From: Tenebrio molitor
Taxonomy: Eukaryota > Arthropoda > Insecta > Coleoptera > Tenebrionidae
Length of the DNA: 64,000 bases
Assembly: GCF_963966145.1 (NCBI RefSeq)
Contig: NC_091052.1
Location: 17,918,001 to 17,982,000, forward strand
Direction of reading: 5' to 3'
Part shown: one piece after another, positions 22,085-33,977 of the stretch
How the letters are laid out: each line of letters begins with the position of its first letter
How positions within the stretch are numbered: position 1 is the first letter of the stretch
The notes under the pieces: model-generated
Seen by the model: the letters and a program-made list of their open reading frames with translations, nothing else
What the model was told of the DNA's origin: nothing
Databases searched by the model: none
Program-made: the position numbers and the translations under genes

Positions 22085-23290
22085 TTGAATCTTATTTTTG
22101 TAATGGTTATCAAGATGAAAATGGGGCGTGTGTATACCAAATTGAACCGGTTTTTCAAGTATTCACAGAAAATTTTCCAAATGTTGTTTTCCAAGATCTT
22201 GAGGTATACAGTTCACAGATTTCGAGAAAGTGGCAGTGTTCAGCGGAAGCCTGGAAGTGGTCGACCTAAGGTTCGTACTGAGGAAAATATTGTGACTGTC
22301 CGACGTCGAGGTGGCAGAAGCTGTCCACTCACTACCCGAAATCACACCGCGGCAGGAGTAAGCGGAGATCATGAGTGGGCAACCCGCCCAGACCTCCTCG
22401 TCGTGCCACCGGGTCTACGGTTTGTCGTAGAAAACATTATGGGCAAATCGGACAGTTCAGAAGGAGGTTTATCTGCTCCGCTCATCGGATGATGCCCCTG
22501 AAAGGTGAACAGGGGTGGGTGGCCCCAGGATCACCCACTTGGGCTAATTAGGGGAGCAGAGAGCTCCCCGAACGAGGCAATGTAGAATGACATAAGAGAA
22601 AGATAAGGGAGAGAGGGAGCGGGCCTTCGGGCAAACCGAGCTGTCCCCGCAAAGGTGGACAGGGGCCGGCCGGCTTTAACTAGGGGAGCAGACAGCTCTC
22701 CGAAGGAGACGACAAGGCAATGGGTTGGGTTGTGAGATGATACGAGCTGGATGACGTGGGGGTCCCACTTGGGGGACCGATGCGCGGCCTAAGATCACTT
22801 TCGGCCAAGAGGACGAGGGGGGAGACCGCGGTCTGCCCCCAAGAGTGGTATCCAAGGTAAATGGCAGACCAAAATTTGTTTACTCATAAAGCGTTCCGGT
22901 AGACTACCCAATCCCACGCATGTGGGCAACGGGGGTGTCGCGGTTCGCAGTTTACTTGTGGGACTAAGGGGCGAGGGAAGCCCATCGGCTTTGCCAAACT
23001 GCCTTCCCACGGGAACGGATTCTTAGTGATAACGTGGAAATGCATGATTTTAGGATAATTTCTCGAAGTCCTGAAGCCCTAGTGCAGGCAGGTCGGGCTC
23101 AGGCTCAAGATTCTCCATGTCCAACGTCAAATGGAAGATGAACCCCAATTATCTCTCAGGCAACTGTCAGAGCAGACTGAGCTATCAGTGTCAACTTGTC
23201 GAAGGATTGTTCGAAAGAATCTCGAACATTCAATAACAGCTGAAAGGTACCGGAACAACATTCTTGATGTTTTCATCAATCAATCTCTGG
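22085..23290 (+). pseudogene. Mariner-like transposase relic split by an insertion
   Basis: The left part (22085-22307) carries the DNA-binding region: SYFCNGYQDENG near the start, then, after a frameshift, FRESGSVQRKPGSGRPKVRT. The right part (23118-23290) continues QMEDEPQLSLRQLSEQTE and LSVSTCRRIVRKNLEH. Removing 22308-23117 together with one copy of the 11-base duplication joins VTVRR to QMEDEP in frame. After KNLEH the sequence jumps to ITAERYRNNILDVF, a later domain, so there is also an internal deletion. Dead copy of the same broad group as 53931-55063. Confidence 0.78.
22308..23117. mobile_element. GC-rich 810-bp insertion with an 11-bp target duplication
   Basis: Flanked by TGTCCGACGTC (22297-22307) and TGTCCAACGTC (23118-23128), a target duplication with one mismatch inside the host transposase frame. 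It is much more G+C-rich than the window. It has no inverted ends and no clear poly(A). It contains two related blocks, each with AGGGGAGCAGA followed by an AGCTC motif (about 22552 and 22683). No protein was recognised. A non-LTR or SINE-like origin fits the variable-length duplication, but the class is unknown. Confidence 0.65.
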
Positions 23291-23297
23291 CCTGCAA

Positions 23298-25058
23298 GCG
23301 CACTCCCTCATTTTTGATCCCCTTTTAAGTATTCCGAGTGACGCTTTTGGTGTGATAAGTACCTAGTTATTGTTCAACACTTTAATCAAAATTTCAAAGT
23401 TTCCACTTTCCATCCCGATAGCAACCAAATGTGTTTATATTTCAGGTGTCTCCGTGGGTTTTTCCTTAGCTAGGGATCTACTACATTTAGTTATTTCCAC
23501 CGCTTAGTCCCGGGGCGCCCTCCATATTATTCAGGGCGCCCCCCTTGTCGATGAACCGGCTCTAATAAGCTAGGGTCGACCGGACTATGGTTTTAAATTT
23601 TTATGTATGTGTTATTGGTTGTTACCACTTTTCCATCCCAATTTGAAGTGTGTTCTTAGATAGCTCTGTCAACAAATAAACCAGGCAAAAATTAATAGGG
23701 AATTTTTTTTGTTTGAATTTTTTATAAATACCGTTTAAAATTTGTAATGAAATGTGTTACAAATATATTAATCTACGCATTAAATGTAATGTTTCAAGTA
23801 CTTGTAACATTTTAAATTTATCTTGTGTTTAAGAATACGTGGGAGGATTGGGGCAATTATTTTGCTTTCCAAGAAAAATTGTGGAATTCCCTATTCACTT
23901 TTGCCAGTTTATTTGTCGCGTTTCTTTTTTTGTTTGCTTTTTCCAGTTTGCTGTAAATGTAAATTCTTGACCTTACCGCGAGGGTATCTTTCTGTTTGAG
24001 GGGTTTGTTTTCCTCTAACCTCCAAGCGTTGAACACGACCTCGTGGCTCTCATAAATTTTGCACCCCAAGGGAGACCCAAAAACCTAACGCTTGGCAGGA
24101 CTTGTTGAATGCTGGGTTATACCCGAGCTCCATGGCACAATTCCGGAAATGTGATCATGTCTATTTTCCCTGAGTCTGTGTAGCCTGACAAGCGCGTTTT
24201 GTTTTTCTTTGCTTTGGAAAAGTCATATTCAACTCAACCGATGAACTTAGAGTACCTCAATTTGTTGACTTAACGTAAAGCAGTTAGGACCTTTCCCTTA
24301 GCACTAAATCACGAGTAGGCGGGAAATGTTACTGTCGTAAGGATAGGTGCCACAGACCACTGGACCACACAAAGCCACTCGCTCCTTCTATAGCGTATCT
24401 GCCGCACATTGTAAATTAACTTGGAAAAAAACATGCTAAAGTTCTCGTCTAGTGCCCGCTTCCGCTCGAACGGTCCGAAGTAACTGTTTTGTTTGTAATG
24501 TACATGACCCTTCTGTTTTTTTCTCTGAATTTTGAATTGTTGTTTATGAAATCAGGTTTGCTCACCTTACAATAACTGTCCCGTTCACGTGGTCACTTCG
24601 AATTTGTTCGTATTTTCAAGAGAGGTTTTTAGTGGAGCCTCATTCAGGGGTCTAGGGGAATGGCCAGAGCTCACCATTTTCCTAGAGTTCTAAATGAATA
24701 GTCTTCTCACATTCGGGGAGACTTGGGTGCCCTCTCCCGAGACGTTTATTATTCATTAATCCCGGCGTTAACAAAAATCATAACTTTGAATTAATAGCTG
24801 GTTTTAATTATTGTGTTGTTTTATTTGCACTCTTCTGTGTGGTTCACAAACCCTGTTGGAACGAATCTGGTAATGTTTAATTTGTATAAAAAAAAACACA
24901 ACGTAGGGAAATTAACGAGGTACGATCACGCGCTCTTCGCCATTTTTGAATTTCGCGGGTTTTATTTTCATTGCGTATGTTGGTAGAAAAAAAAATGAGA
25001 TGGCCGCTTGGTGGGAATTTTGAATTACCCACTTGGTTCATCACAATATTGAAATTGT
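23298..25058 (-). mobile_element. LTR-like repeat, copy 1 (probable solo LTR)
   Basis: Matches 62012-63484 in inverse orientation over its whole length (about 1.5 kb without the MITE at 23679-23909), roughly 90 percent identical by eye. Read on the minus strand it starts TGTGATGAACCAAGTGGG. The far end stops at GAGGGAGTGCGCTT, whereas copy 2 continues. The TG start and the absence of any protein suggest a long terminal repeat, truncated here. The identification as LTR is inference. Confidence 0.5.
23679..23909. mobile_element. MITE family 3, copy 2, inside the LTR-like repeat
   Basis: Ends AACCAGGCAAAA and its inverse, with TA at 23677-23678 and 23910-23911. The partner LTR-like copy (around 63117-63135) shows the empty site, where CAACAAATATTTGTCGCG is continuous (inverse), proving insertion into TA. 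Confidence 0.92.
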
Positions 25059-25874
25059 CCACACTGACAATGCACGGACAACGTTAGAAACACTGTTGGC
25101 GTCCGAGTGAGTGACTCGGCAAGTCGGAAATCTTTGTATTTTCCTGGAGACGTCGCCAATGACATGACATGGATGTCAAAAATTCAAATGTGGGGTGTGT
25201 ATATAAAACCTGTCTTACAGCTAATGTCAGTTGAATAACAACGACTGACGAAATTCCGTGGCAGTGACTGTACATATACAGGCTGTTTCCTAAAAAACGC
25301 CACAAGCCGTAGCTCCGTTATTTATTGTCCGATTTTAATAATTAAAAAAAACAGTACAATGGTTATAAAAGTACTACAAAACGTCTTAATTTTTGAAGTG
25401 AAACTTTTTATGGGAGGGTCTTGAAATTCTGATCGGCAACCTTTTTATGTGACGAAAAATGGTGGGGGTAAACACTATTGGGTCGAGTGGGAGCAGTGTC
25501 TCTGTCTTTGTCACACTCACGGCATTTATCGATAATGTCCTCTCTTTGATTTGGAGGCTTAAAAATGAACAATGAGTTACGCATTTCGATATTGTTTAGT
25601 GTTATCGTTGTTCATAATTTATTTTCTTCATTAAAATATACAATTTTGTTGTGAATATGCTATTTAAAAGTGATTGATGAATAATTACAATGTTTCCCTG
25701 TAATACAAAAGTTTCACTTCTATCCTGCGTCTTTACGACACATTCTGTTTTTTATTTTCCTCAACAATAATTGTTATGTCAATTAAATGTCACGTTGTTT
25801 TTTTAAATACAAATATATGTTTATTTATTTTTATTCTGGTAGAGAATTTTTTTCTGACTTCAATGATATCTATA
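25059..25874. other. Stretch without a gene
   Basis: From 25277 a transposon-like end is seen (TACAGGCTGTTTCCTAAAAA, then CCGTAGCTCCGTTATT) with no partner end found. No reading frame is supported. Confidence 0.4.
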
Positions 25875-26330
25875 GTGGCGGCCGGGGAAAATGGGAATGA
25901 CTTAAATTACTTTGGGCTGTATTTAAATAAATCTGTAATGGTTATTATTATAAAGATTTACGACAGGGACCGATTTCTTTGAATACCTGTGTTCTTAAGG
26001 CTGTATGACACGATGCTAAATTTTGTAGAAAATTTGTTAGAAAATGAGAGAGGACCAATGAACGATCAGGATCTGAGAAAGACAGACTATGATCCTGATC
26101 GTTCATTGGTCCTGATCGAGGGTCTCTCTCATTTTCTAACAAATTTTCTACAAAATTTAGCATCGTGTCAAACAAGCTTTAGAAGGAACGATTTAAGAAG
26201 GGTTTTGTTTGCAGGTGGTGATAGGCAAAAATTTGGCCCTATCGTAAATCTTTATAATGATAACCATTACAGTTTTATTTGAATACAGCCCAGAGTGATT
26301 TAAGTCATTCTCATTTTCCCCGGCCGTCAC
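25875..26330. mobile_element. Foldback element containing a second long hairpin
   Basis: Outer arms of about 115 bp (25875-25990 and 26215-26330) begin GTGGCGGCCGGGGAAAATG and are flanked by TA. Inside lies a second inverted repeat, 26006-26073 against 26093-26168, almost perfect except for 8 extra bases in the right arm. Open frames here are by-products of the palindrome. The GTGGCGGCC start recalls hAT-like ends, but the flanking TA does not fit an 8-bp duplication, so the superfamily is open. Confidence 0.8.
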
Positions 26331-27489
26331 TATAACACGTTGATTTTTGTCCAATAAAAATTCAAGAAAATAAACAACATTTTTATTACGTTACAATGTT
26401 TATTAATGAATTTGAAAAAAAAAATCAAGCGCGCCGTGGATGTTTTAAATCACACACACACACACCTTCTTCAGTCCACTTATTGTCTCCACCAAACAGT
26501 AGGCACACAAAACAGAAAAAGGTATTTGTTTCTTCAAAACCACATATCCACGGCGTTTTTTATAAACACTCTTATTAAACCGGCGGGTAAATGCAGCTTT
26601 GTTTTTGTATTGCTTCTGTTCATAAACAATATTTAAATTCGGCACTGGTCGACCGCTATTTTTTATATAAATTTTAAATAAATTCAACCAAACTTCAGTT
26701 TTGTAAATCACTTACTTTCATTTTGTCAACGTTAAAAGAGTGTAAATACTGCCAACACGCGTCAAAATCTCGTTTGCAACGAGCCTATGAACGTTGGGCG
26801 CCGACTTTGCCTGCCACAAACGGCCTCGTGAAACGTGACGTTGTCATGGCAACGCAACTCGACGCTGGATTCCATTGATGCAGGATACGCGATCGAGTGC
26901 TCCAGAGCTGGCCGCCACCCCAAAGAGGAGAATGAATAATATGAAACTTACCGCGGACCATCCGCGGACAGAGTTAGGTTACTATTTACAACCTTTGCAT
27001 ACGATACATTTATATTATTGACATAAAATAAATAAATCAACCAATCTTTAATAAAAAATTTAATACATTTAAAAGAATATATTTTCCTTGTTTCCTTTAT
27101 AAATTTCTGGGAGGGCGCCGCCCCATAGCCCCCCTCACGAGCCGCCACTGTCACATAACTTTTCGACCCTGGCGAAATTTAAATGTAGTCAGCAATACGT
27201 TTTTCATTCATAACTTGATCCAAAAACATGAATTATTTTAAAGTTTTGTATGGTTTGGACATCCCTCACAAAAGTCTTAATTATAAAAATTTAAAAATGG
27301 CAGTACTTAATGGGCAATACTTTTTTTTTATTTAAGAAATTGACTCATCATTATATCAATATCACATCGACCCTTTCATCATTGGAACACAATTAAACAA
27401 AATTTATTTTAGAATTATACACAAAGGTATTATTGTCAAGTGATTGTCAATAATGCCAAGAGTATCCAGATCTCATAGTAAATAAAGGT
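26331..27489. other. Stretch without a supported gene
   Basis: Includes a (CA)n run at about 26452-26464. A likely single end of a hAT-type element lies near 27130-27155 (inverse of CAGTGGCGGCTCGTGAGG) without a matching partner. Confidence 0.35.
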
Positions 27490-27775
27490 ACAGGTCGACC
27501 AGAACAGCTTCGCTAGTGACGCAGTGGACTGAAGTCCCGTCCACTAGCGGAGCGCACTTCTTTGTTGTGTCTGGAAGTGTTCAGATCGTGTACAATCGGG
27601 CTAAAATCAGCGCTTCAAGCTTCAAGTGAACAGCATGTCCGGGCTGTTTTGAGCAGATTTGCTTCGTTGAGTGTACCGCACCTACAGCCGTAGCCACATC
27701 CTTGTCTTACAGACACTCGCTCGTTTCTTGGTCGGCGCATCTCAGGCGCCAAGCTATTCTGGTCAAGCTGTATTA
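27490..27775 (+). repeat. Dispersed repeat, copy 2 of 1447-1735
   Basis: Same order and orientation as 1447-1735 from GGTCGACCAGAACAGCTT to CTGGTCAAGCTGTA. Copy 1 also has a family 1 MITE close by. Confidence 0.6.
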
Positions 27776-27865
27776 TTTTCCCATTTATAATTTGGTTTCA
27801 TGGCAGTGCAATTGTAATTACGGGGCTGGGCTTGTGGTTTTGGGACATGCTGTAGCCTGTTCAGC

Positions 27866-28107
27866 TAAAGTGCGTCTATCGATATTTTGAAACGACATTT
27901 TAAACACTAGTTAACATTTTGGGTCGTTTATGATGGTCTCATTACTAGGGTATTATTTACCTACCATGTAACAAAAATTCTCGATGGTACTACCTGCGGA
28001 TTATTGTGGATCGGTTACTCACCACTTTTACGACAATCTTTGTTAGCGGGCAATAAACCACTGAAGGAAGCAAAAGGTCGTTTTAAAATATCGATAGGCG
28101 CACTTTA
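27866..28107. mobile_element. MITE with TAAAGTGCG ends
   Basis: TAAAGTGCGTCTATCGATAT on the left and the inverse of TAAAGTGCGCCTATCGATAT on the right; the match extends over about 33 bp. It abuts the family 1 MITE. Confidence 0.75.
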
Positions 28108-28114
28108 CCAGCTA

Positions 28115-28497
28115 GAGATCATTTAATCTAAGAAGTACATAATGCCCACGAACACGTTGTCGTCGGACGAGTTCATGTTCAAATTTTTAGGGGAGGTTTG
28201 AGTCCAGCGGCGCACAGACCCATCAACCATCTGCAATCCATGCGCTCGTTGTTATTTCTAACTTAACCCCGTTAGCGTTCAGAAGTGTTTTGTTTTTGTT
28301 ATTTCTTTCTCTGTGTATCATACTATGACATTCATTGTTGAATTATTAATTTGGTAGAATTTTAATCATATAAATAAATTGAACTATATCGACTCCTTAG
28401 CTAATCGAATGTTTCTACGCCACTGATCATCAGCTGACTAGCGTCCTACGGTCAGATTTCGATGAGTCATCATGTACTTCTTAGATGAAATGGTCTC
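28115..28497. mobile_element. MITE family 1, copy 2
   Basis: Inverse copy of 1059-1442 with TA at 28113-28114 and 28498-28499. Confidence 0.87.
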
Positions 28498-28677
28498 TAC
28501 CTACACTCCAGGGCCGTCTCGGCTGTTTCGTAAAGCTTGAAAAGAGTGATGTTGCTGCATATTTTTGAGAAATAAATAACTGAATAAATGTATGTTCTTG
28601 TATTTACCTAATGATTGAAAAAAACAATTACATATTTGAATTCTTGGTTCTGCATTTAAATTTCGTTAGGGTCGGAA

Positions 28678-29233
28678 AAGAGAACGCACACTTTTCTAAA
28701 GACCACTCAAATGGGGATATTTTGATATCAATCGACGCGTCTTGAAATGACAAATATTTGATTTGATTTGCGCCAAAACGCTAACTCTATAAATAAAGCC
28801 GCAATCTATAATTGAAAATCAAAAACTTCCATTTACTTTATATGAGTGTGAAAGAAAGCGGTAGATACCCTTCTTGGGTTAGTTTTGGGACTCCATAAAT
28901 GAGGATAGTTATTTACGGGGGCAATTGACTTCTTTTGAGGGTTCACAGTAGGATGTATAATTGCAAAGATGACATTGAACCAGTAAAATGCTTTTAGAAG
29001 AGAATAGCCGGATCCGTAATCCCCCATAAATTACAAATGGCAGTTTTATGAAGTGTTCTGACAGAAATCAGTTGGAAAATATTTCAAGATTTATCGATTT
29101 TGTCGCTTTATTAATCGAGTTACACATTTGGCGCAAGGATATCAAATATTCATCATTTCAAGACGCGTCAATTGATATCAAAATATCCCCATTTGAGTGG
29201 TCTTTAGAATTACATATAAAGTGTGCGTTCTCC
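28678..29233. mobile_element. Foldback element with arms of about 100 bp
   Basis: Left arm (AGAACGCACAC, then GACCACTCAAATGGGGATAT and GACGCGTCTTGAAATGA) and right arm are inverse copies with a small indel. The middle (about 28800-29090) is unrelated. Confidence 0.75.
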
Positions 29234-30289
29234 TTTATGTGAATATAATAATTGCTAAACAATGAATTAGTTGGTCACTGTTTTTATGAATAAAATTAGC
29301 GGTCTTTTCAGCAACACGTTGAGATTTTAAGCAAGTTTGCCCCATTTAAATTTATTTAGAAGCATAATACCGAGTAACAGATTTGATAAAAAATTAACAT
29401 GTCCAGTAGCGAAGAAGTGATTGTTTTGAAAACTTGTTGGATTTTTTAAATAAATGAAAAATCATTTTAAAATTGACGACAAAATTTTCAGTTTTCATGT
29501 TTATATTTTTTTTTAATAATTTTTCAGTTTATTTATCATGTACAGGCTTATTAAAAAATAACGGACAAAATTCATAAAACGCACAGTATTAATTTTTGAA
29601 AAAAATACAAAAACACGTCAATTTTTTAAAATCTGCGTCTTTTAACGTACGAGTATGTATATGGAAAAAAATTGGGTCAAATCTGTCAAAGTTATGACGT
29701 CATTAATATTTTTCCAAATGGGAAGCTACGATTTCAATTAGATTATTTGATAGAGCTCATTTTTCTGGATTATAAAAATCTAGTTTAAGTAGGGTTTACA
29801 TTGAAAAAAAAGCAAATGAATAAAAAGCTTAATAAACTTGATTTTAATAATAACTAATTATGGGATTTAGGTGTGTTTAAGCGCAGGTTTTATTATTGAA
29901 ATTAAACTAATTATCAAGAATAAACTGATTTATTTGAAAGCAGCTATTCGACCAGAGAATTCGACTAACTAAGAAAAACGACGAAACACGCATGGTGTGA
30001 CAAAAATAGAGAGTCACAAAAACTCACTCGCTTACATAAGTCACAATGGAAATAATACACATCCGTGACATTGCAAAACTGTACTTTTTGTACAACAATG
30101 ATTCAATATTCTAACACTAATAAATAAATTAAACAATACCTTAACACAAGAATTTACTCTAAAAACTGTTTGAAGAGTTTTTGCATTTTTTTCAAAAATT
30201 AATACCTACTGTACGTTTTCTGAATTTTGTGTGTTACTTTATCATAACTCTGTATAATATCATAAGTGGTAAAATTTTGTCGAAAAAAT

Positions 30290-30420
30290 TTTCAGATTGT
30301 ACAAGAGTTTGTTGCATAGCAATTTACCGAGTGGTTTTTGACCAATGTCAGGAGATAAATTGGTAACAAACTCGAGTAAATCAATTGTAAAATTTTGCCA
30401 GACAAAATTTTACCTCGAAG
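30290..30420. repeat. Imperfect inverted repeat
   Basis: Nested inverse blocks: GTAAAATTTTGTC with GACAAAATTTTAC, and GAGTTTGTTGC with TAACAAACTC. No CG-rich tip. Confidence 0.5.
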
Positions 30421-30743
30421 GGTATTCAGAGGATTATTTCATGAATAAAAACATTTCTGTTCATTCATCTTAGACAAATTTTTGACTTTTTATTCGATTG
30501 TCATATTAAACCTGTTGCTATGACAAAAATGTTGCCATCTGAAAACCCTCTAGCTTGGCGATTTCATTGGACCATAGGGTTTGGCGAAACTTTGATTAGA
30601 TTAATTTTTCTAGTTGAAATTTTGTATACATTGTTTAGTGACGGAATATGGTTGAAACAACTATGAATGAAATAATCTCAATAAAAAACAATATTTAGTT
30701 ATTATTTTTTATTAAATCACCATTAATATTACATTATAATATA

Positions 30744-31224
30744 CCGGGTGTAGAATGGATTTTGGTACATAGGCACTTTACGTTTAAAAATAAAAATCCT
30801 CGGATATTGGCTCCCCTAATCATTTTAGAACAAAGCCTTAAATACAAAAGTTGTAGAGTTTTAAAAATGGTTTCCAATTCTTAATTTTTTCCGGAAGTAC
30901 ACAATAATGCAAAAAAGAATTGAAGAATTTGTCAAAATAGCGATAGCAGTGAAGTGTAACCGAGGTGACAACCGAACTCGTTGCGTTTTGTTCAAAAAAT
31001 GCATTTTATTGCTGTCGGGAGTCATGGCAATTACTATTTTATCGATAGATTTTTAATATTTAATTTTTCTTGTCTAACAGAACCAGAAGGTGTTAGAAAA
31101 TAATAAGAAAAGGATTTAGATACAATTTTTTTTACTCTACAACTTTTGTATTTAATGTTTTGTTGGAGAATAATTAAGGGAGCCAATGTCCGAGAATTTT
31201 TACCAAAATCTATTCCACACCCTG
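30744..31224. mobile_element. MITE with inverted repeats of about 150 bp
   Basis: Ends GGGTGTAGAATGGATTTTGG and the inverse of GGGTGTGGAATAGATTTTGG, flanked by TA (30742-30743, 31225-31226). The homologous place in the receptor D unit (about 42497-42510) lacks it. Confidence 0.88.
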
Positions 31225-31305
31225 TATGTATATAACATGATTGACTACTTGGTTACATTCTAAATTAAAAGTTTTATCATTTATTTTTTGAAAATACTAC
31301 TATTA

Positions 31306-31587
31306 CAGTGTGAACATAAAGTTTGGAACAAAATTCATGTGATGTTTTTAAGAAAGGTCGATTTTATTTCGAAAAATGCCATCCTGTGACGTGCAATTTG
31401 TTTAAATGAGATCATTGATTTTTGCACAGTGACAACCCCCACTGTTTTCTTCTCTTTCTGATAGACCTCCCTACCACGTCAACGATGAATAAAAAATTGG
31501 TACCATACATAACGATTTTTTTGAGAAATGACAAATGTTACTTCAAAAATTTTATTTAATTTTGGTCCAAACTTTATGTTCAGACTG
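31306..31587. mobile_element. MITE with CAGTGTGAACATAAAGTTTG ends
   Basis: Left CAGTGTGAACATAAAGTTTG and right inverse CAGTCTGAACATAAAGTTTG, flanked by TA (31304-31305, 31588-31589). It is absent from the D unit, where a mariner element sits at nearly the same place. Confidence 0.88.
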
Positions 31588-31655
31588 TATACAGATAAGT
31601 ACGCGATATTTTTATTTGTCATTTCCTTGCAATTGTTTAACTTATGAATCACTAA

Positions 31656-33854
31656 CTAATAATTTTTGAGTACTGCGAGTAGTGAATATGCTCTCCTTAG
31701 AATCTGTAAGATAAAACTAAATTAAGCACATATACAGGATGTCATTGAAATAGATGTATATACAAAAAAAAATTGGAGCTGCTTGTCCAGCAAACCCTTT
31801 TTTAATTATCACAATGGATATCCACCCATTTTTCACAAAAGAAGCAAGAAATAGGTGTAATTAATGAATTTTGTTTCGAAACCTAGCCACTATGATTGAC
31901 AACAACATTTCAGTTTATTTTACTTAGCACATGAAATATCTATTCGTGCATTAAGTTAAGGAAATGTAATGTTTTCCCTGTTCTTAATTAAAAAGCGGAA
32001 TCATGATCGTTCTGCTTTCGTTACTATAGAGAAACAATTTTGTTTATAAAGAAACAAAGTTTGCGAAGGCGTTTAAGTTGTTCGCTTGAGTAAATTTACG
32101 GAAATTTTATTAAAATATCTGATACCAGTGAATTATTTGATATTGAAGAATATGCAAAATAGGCAGAATCACTACCTGAAAAGTGACAGAGCACGAATAT
32201 TGAATAACGTTTTTCGTGTTAGTTTAAGCAAAGCCTTAAAAAAACATTAATTACTTGTTAATTGAGGTTATCTTTGACAGATTTTAAGTTACGTATCTCA
32301 GGAACCTTTCAAAATTGAACTTTTCGTGTTGAAATATTATTTCCACCCTTGTTAGGAAATATTCCACTTTTCAAATATTTTAGTTTTCCAAACTCTAGTC
32401 GAAAAGTTTTTTGATTTATGACTTTTACATGACCATGGCCATTTTTTGTAAGTTTATTTTAAAATCACCTGTATTTATTTTAATTAAGTACTAGATATTA
32501 CCGTTGTAAATGTTACAAGCGACAGATCCAAAATTTTTCCAGCTGTAATAATCATTGGTCTTTTTGAACGTTCCATTAAAACTATTAAAGCTTTTTTCGA
32601 CTTTAAATCGTAATCGTACCACCTTCCCATATAAATTGCAGATGTTAAACTGTTGCTCTAAAGTACACATATCGTGATTCAGTACGTACTTTATTTTTAC
32701 ATTACCTCTTCGTATAAAGTGGCTCCAAAATAGCAATAAAGAAATATCTCCAGAAGCATGGTGAGAAGGAACGAGATCATAGCGAAAAATGTAAAAGTAA
32801 AAGGTTGAACCTAAATTTAGAAAAATTAATAAATTCCATTAGTTCATACTATATTTTAAACAACATATTACCAAACTTAGCTGCAAGCAAGAAACACAAA
32901 TGACTAGAACGGCTGCCATAAATTGAGTAAATACTACAGACGAGTAAATTTTCTTGTAGTATTGTATGAACCTGAAAATTATTATGCATTTTATTATACC
33001 AACAAATTATTTACTAATAGTATTACTTGAAAATAGCAATATGATGGTTAACACATTTTACAATTTTATTGTAAATTATTTTGTTTATTACTTGTTCATG
33101 TTCAGATAAATCGATATTGTGCTGAAACATTGCATAACACTCCTCTTCTGCGTGTTCACTGAGATGCTGTAAATTATGTTTCAGCACTTTGAGTTGAGTG
33201 GTACCATAGCAAGCTAGTCCTGACACGAGAGGATCAATCACTCCGTTTGCAACAGCACCATTTCCTACTCCTGAAAGAATTGTTTTTAAAGTATCCAGCA
33301 AAAACTTTATAGTACATACCGAAAAAAATAAAAAGAAAAACCAGAACGAAAGTTTGTGTATCTGCTCTACTATTGAAAGGCAACCAAATCTCAATTGGGA
33401 ACTTATGAAAATTTTCAAAAAAGGGAGTTGCAGCCCAGGTAAGAAACGTAACCACACAGAATCCCAAAAATAGCCAAGTATTTCTTCTGCACGTCTTGAC
33501 ACATTTTTCGAGAATTTTCTCTTGTTCACTGTTGTAGTTGTTGAAAATTGGCCATTCCAACATGTAGATCGTTTTTCTGATTTCGTCTACATTGAACACG
33601 AACGGTATCAACTTGGAAATGAAGCAACCACCTTGAAATATTATGAATGAGCTGTCGCATACTTGGGCCAGATCAACATCTTTGTCAACCAGTAGATGGA
33701 TTCCTGCGAGAATTGGGTACGGAATGGTGAAACAAATGTATACTGCAACCGCGTATAGTTTGTATATTTGTTTAAATCGACGAGAAGGGTAGAAGCCTAG
33801 TAATCTCATCACGAATAAGTTTAAACTAAACATTTTCTTCACTGGGCTTTCCAT
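31656..33854 (-). CDS. Odorant receptor C (7tm_6 family), mosaic of B- and D-like parts
   Basis: Six exons read 33854-33320, 33270-33027, 32971-32872, 32810-32706, 32657-32502 and 31703-31656. The phases give an uninterrupted protein of 395 residues. Exon 1 differs from B at about a dozen positions (for instance YPILAG for VPTLAG, FQGGC for FQVGC) and exon 2 at three. The last exon, by contrast, is the same as in D and not in B, as are the end of the last intron and the 3' flank. Intron 5 is long (798 bp) because of a transposon shared with D. AATAAA on the coding strand is at 31611-31616, 40 bp past the stop. Function as for B; the mosaic origin by gene conversion or unequal exchange is inference. 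Confidence 0.93.
31735..32471. mobile_element. Transposon in intron 5 of receptor C
   Basis: Starts CAGGATGTCATTGAAAT after TA and ends AAAATCACCTG before TA. The same insertion, shorter inside, is in intron 5 of D (43829-44094). Intron 5 of B is only 50 bp and lacks it. Confidence 0.72.
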
Positions 33855-33977
33855 ATTATGTTATGAGATAAGATCCTTGATTTGGGACCAATGCGTTCGA
33901 CCAGTTAGACTAAAGTGATCACTGAATGCCAGACTTTTGGTTACCGAGAGCACCATTAAAAATGTTTTGTAATATTA

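Noticed and set aside
22085..22492. 135-codon open frame
   Set aside because: It runs from transposase sequence into the GC-rich insert; only the first part is coding by origin.
25948..26282. Overlapping open frames on both strands with near-identical protein ends
   Set aside because: They are produced by the inner inverted repeat of the foldback element, not by a gene.
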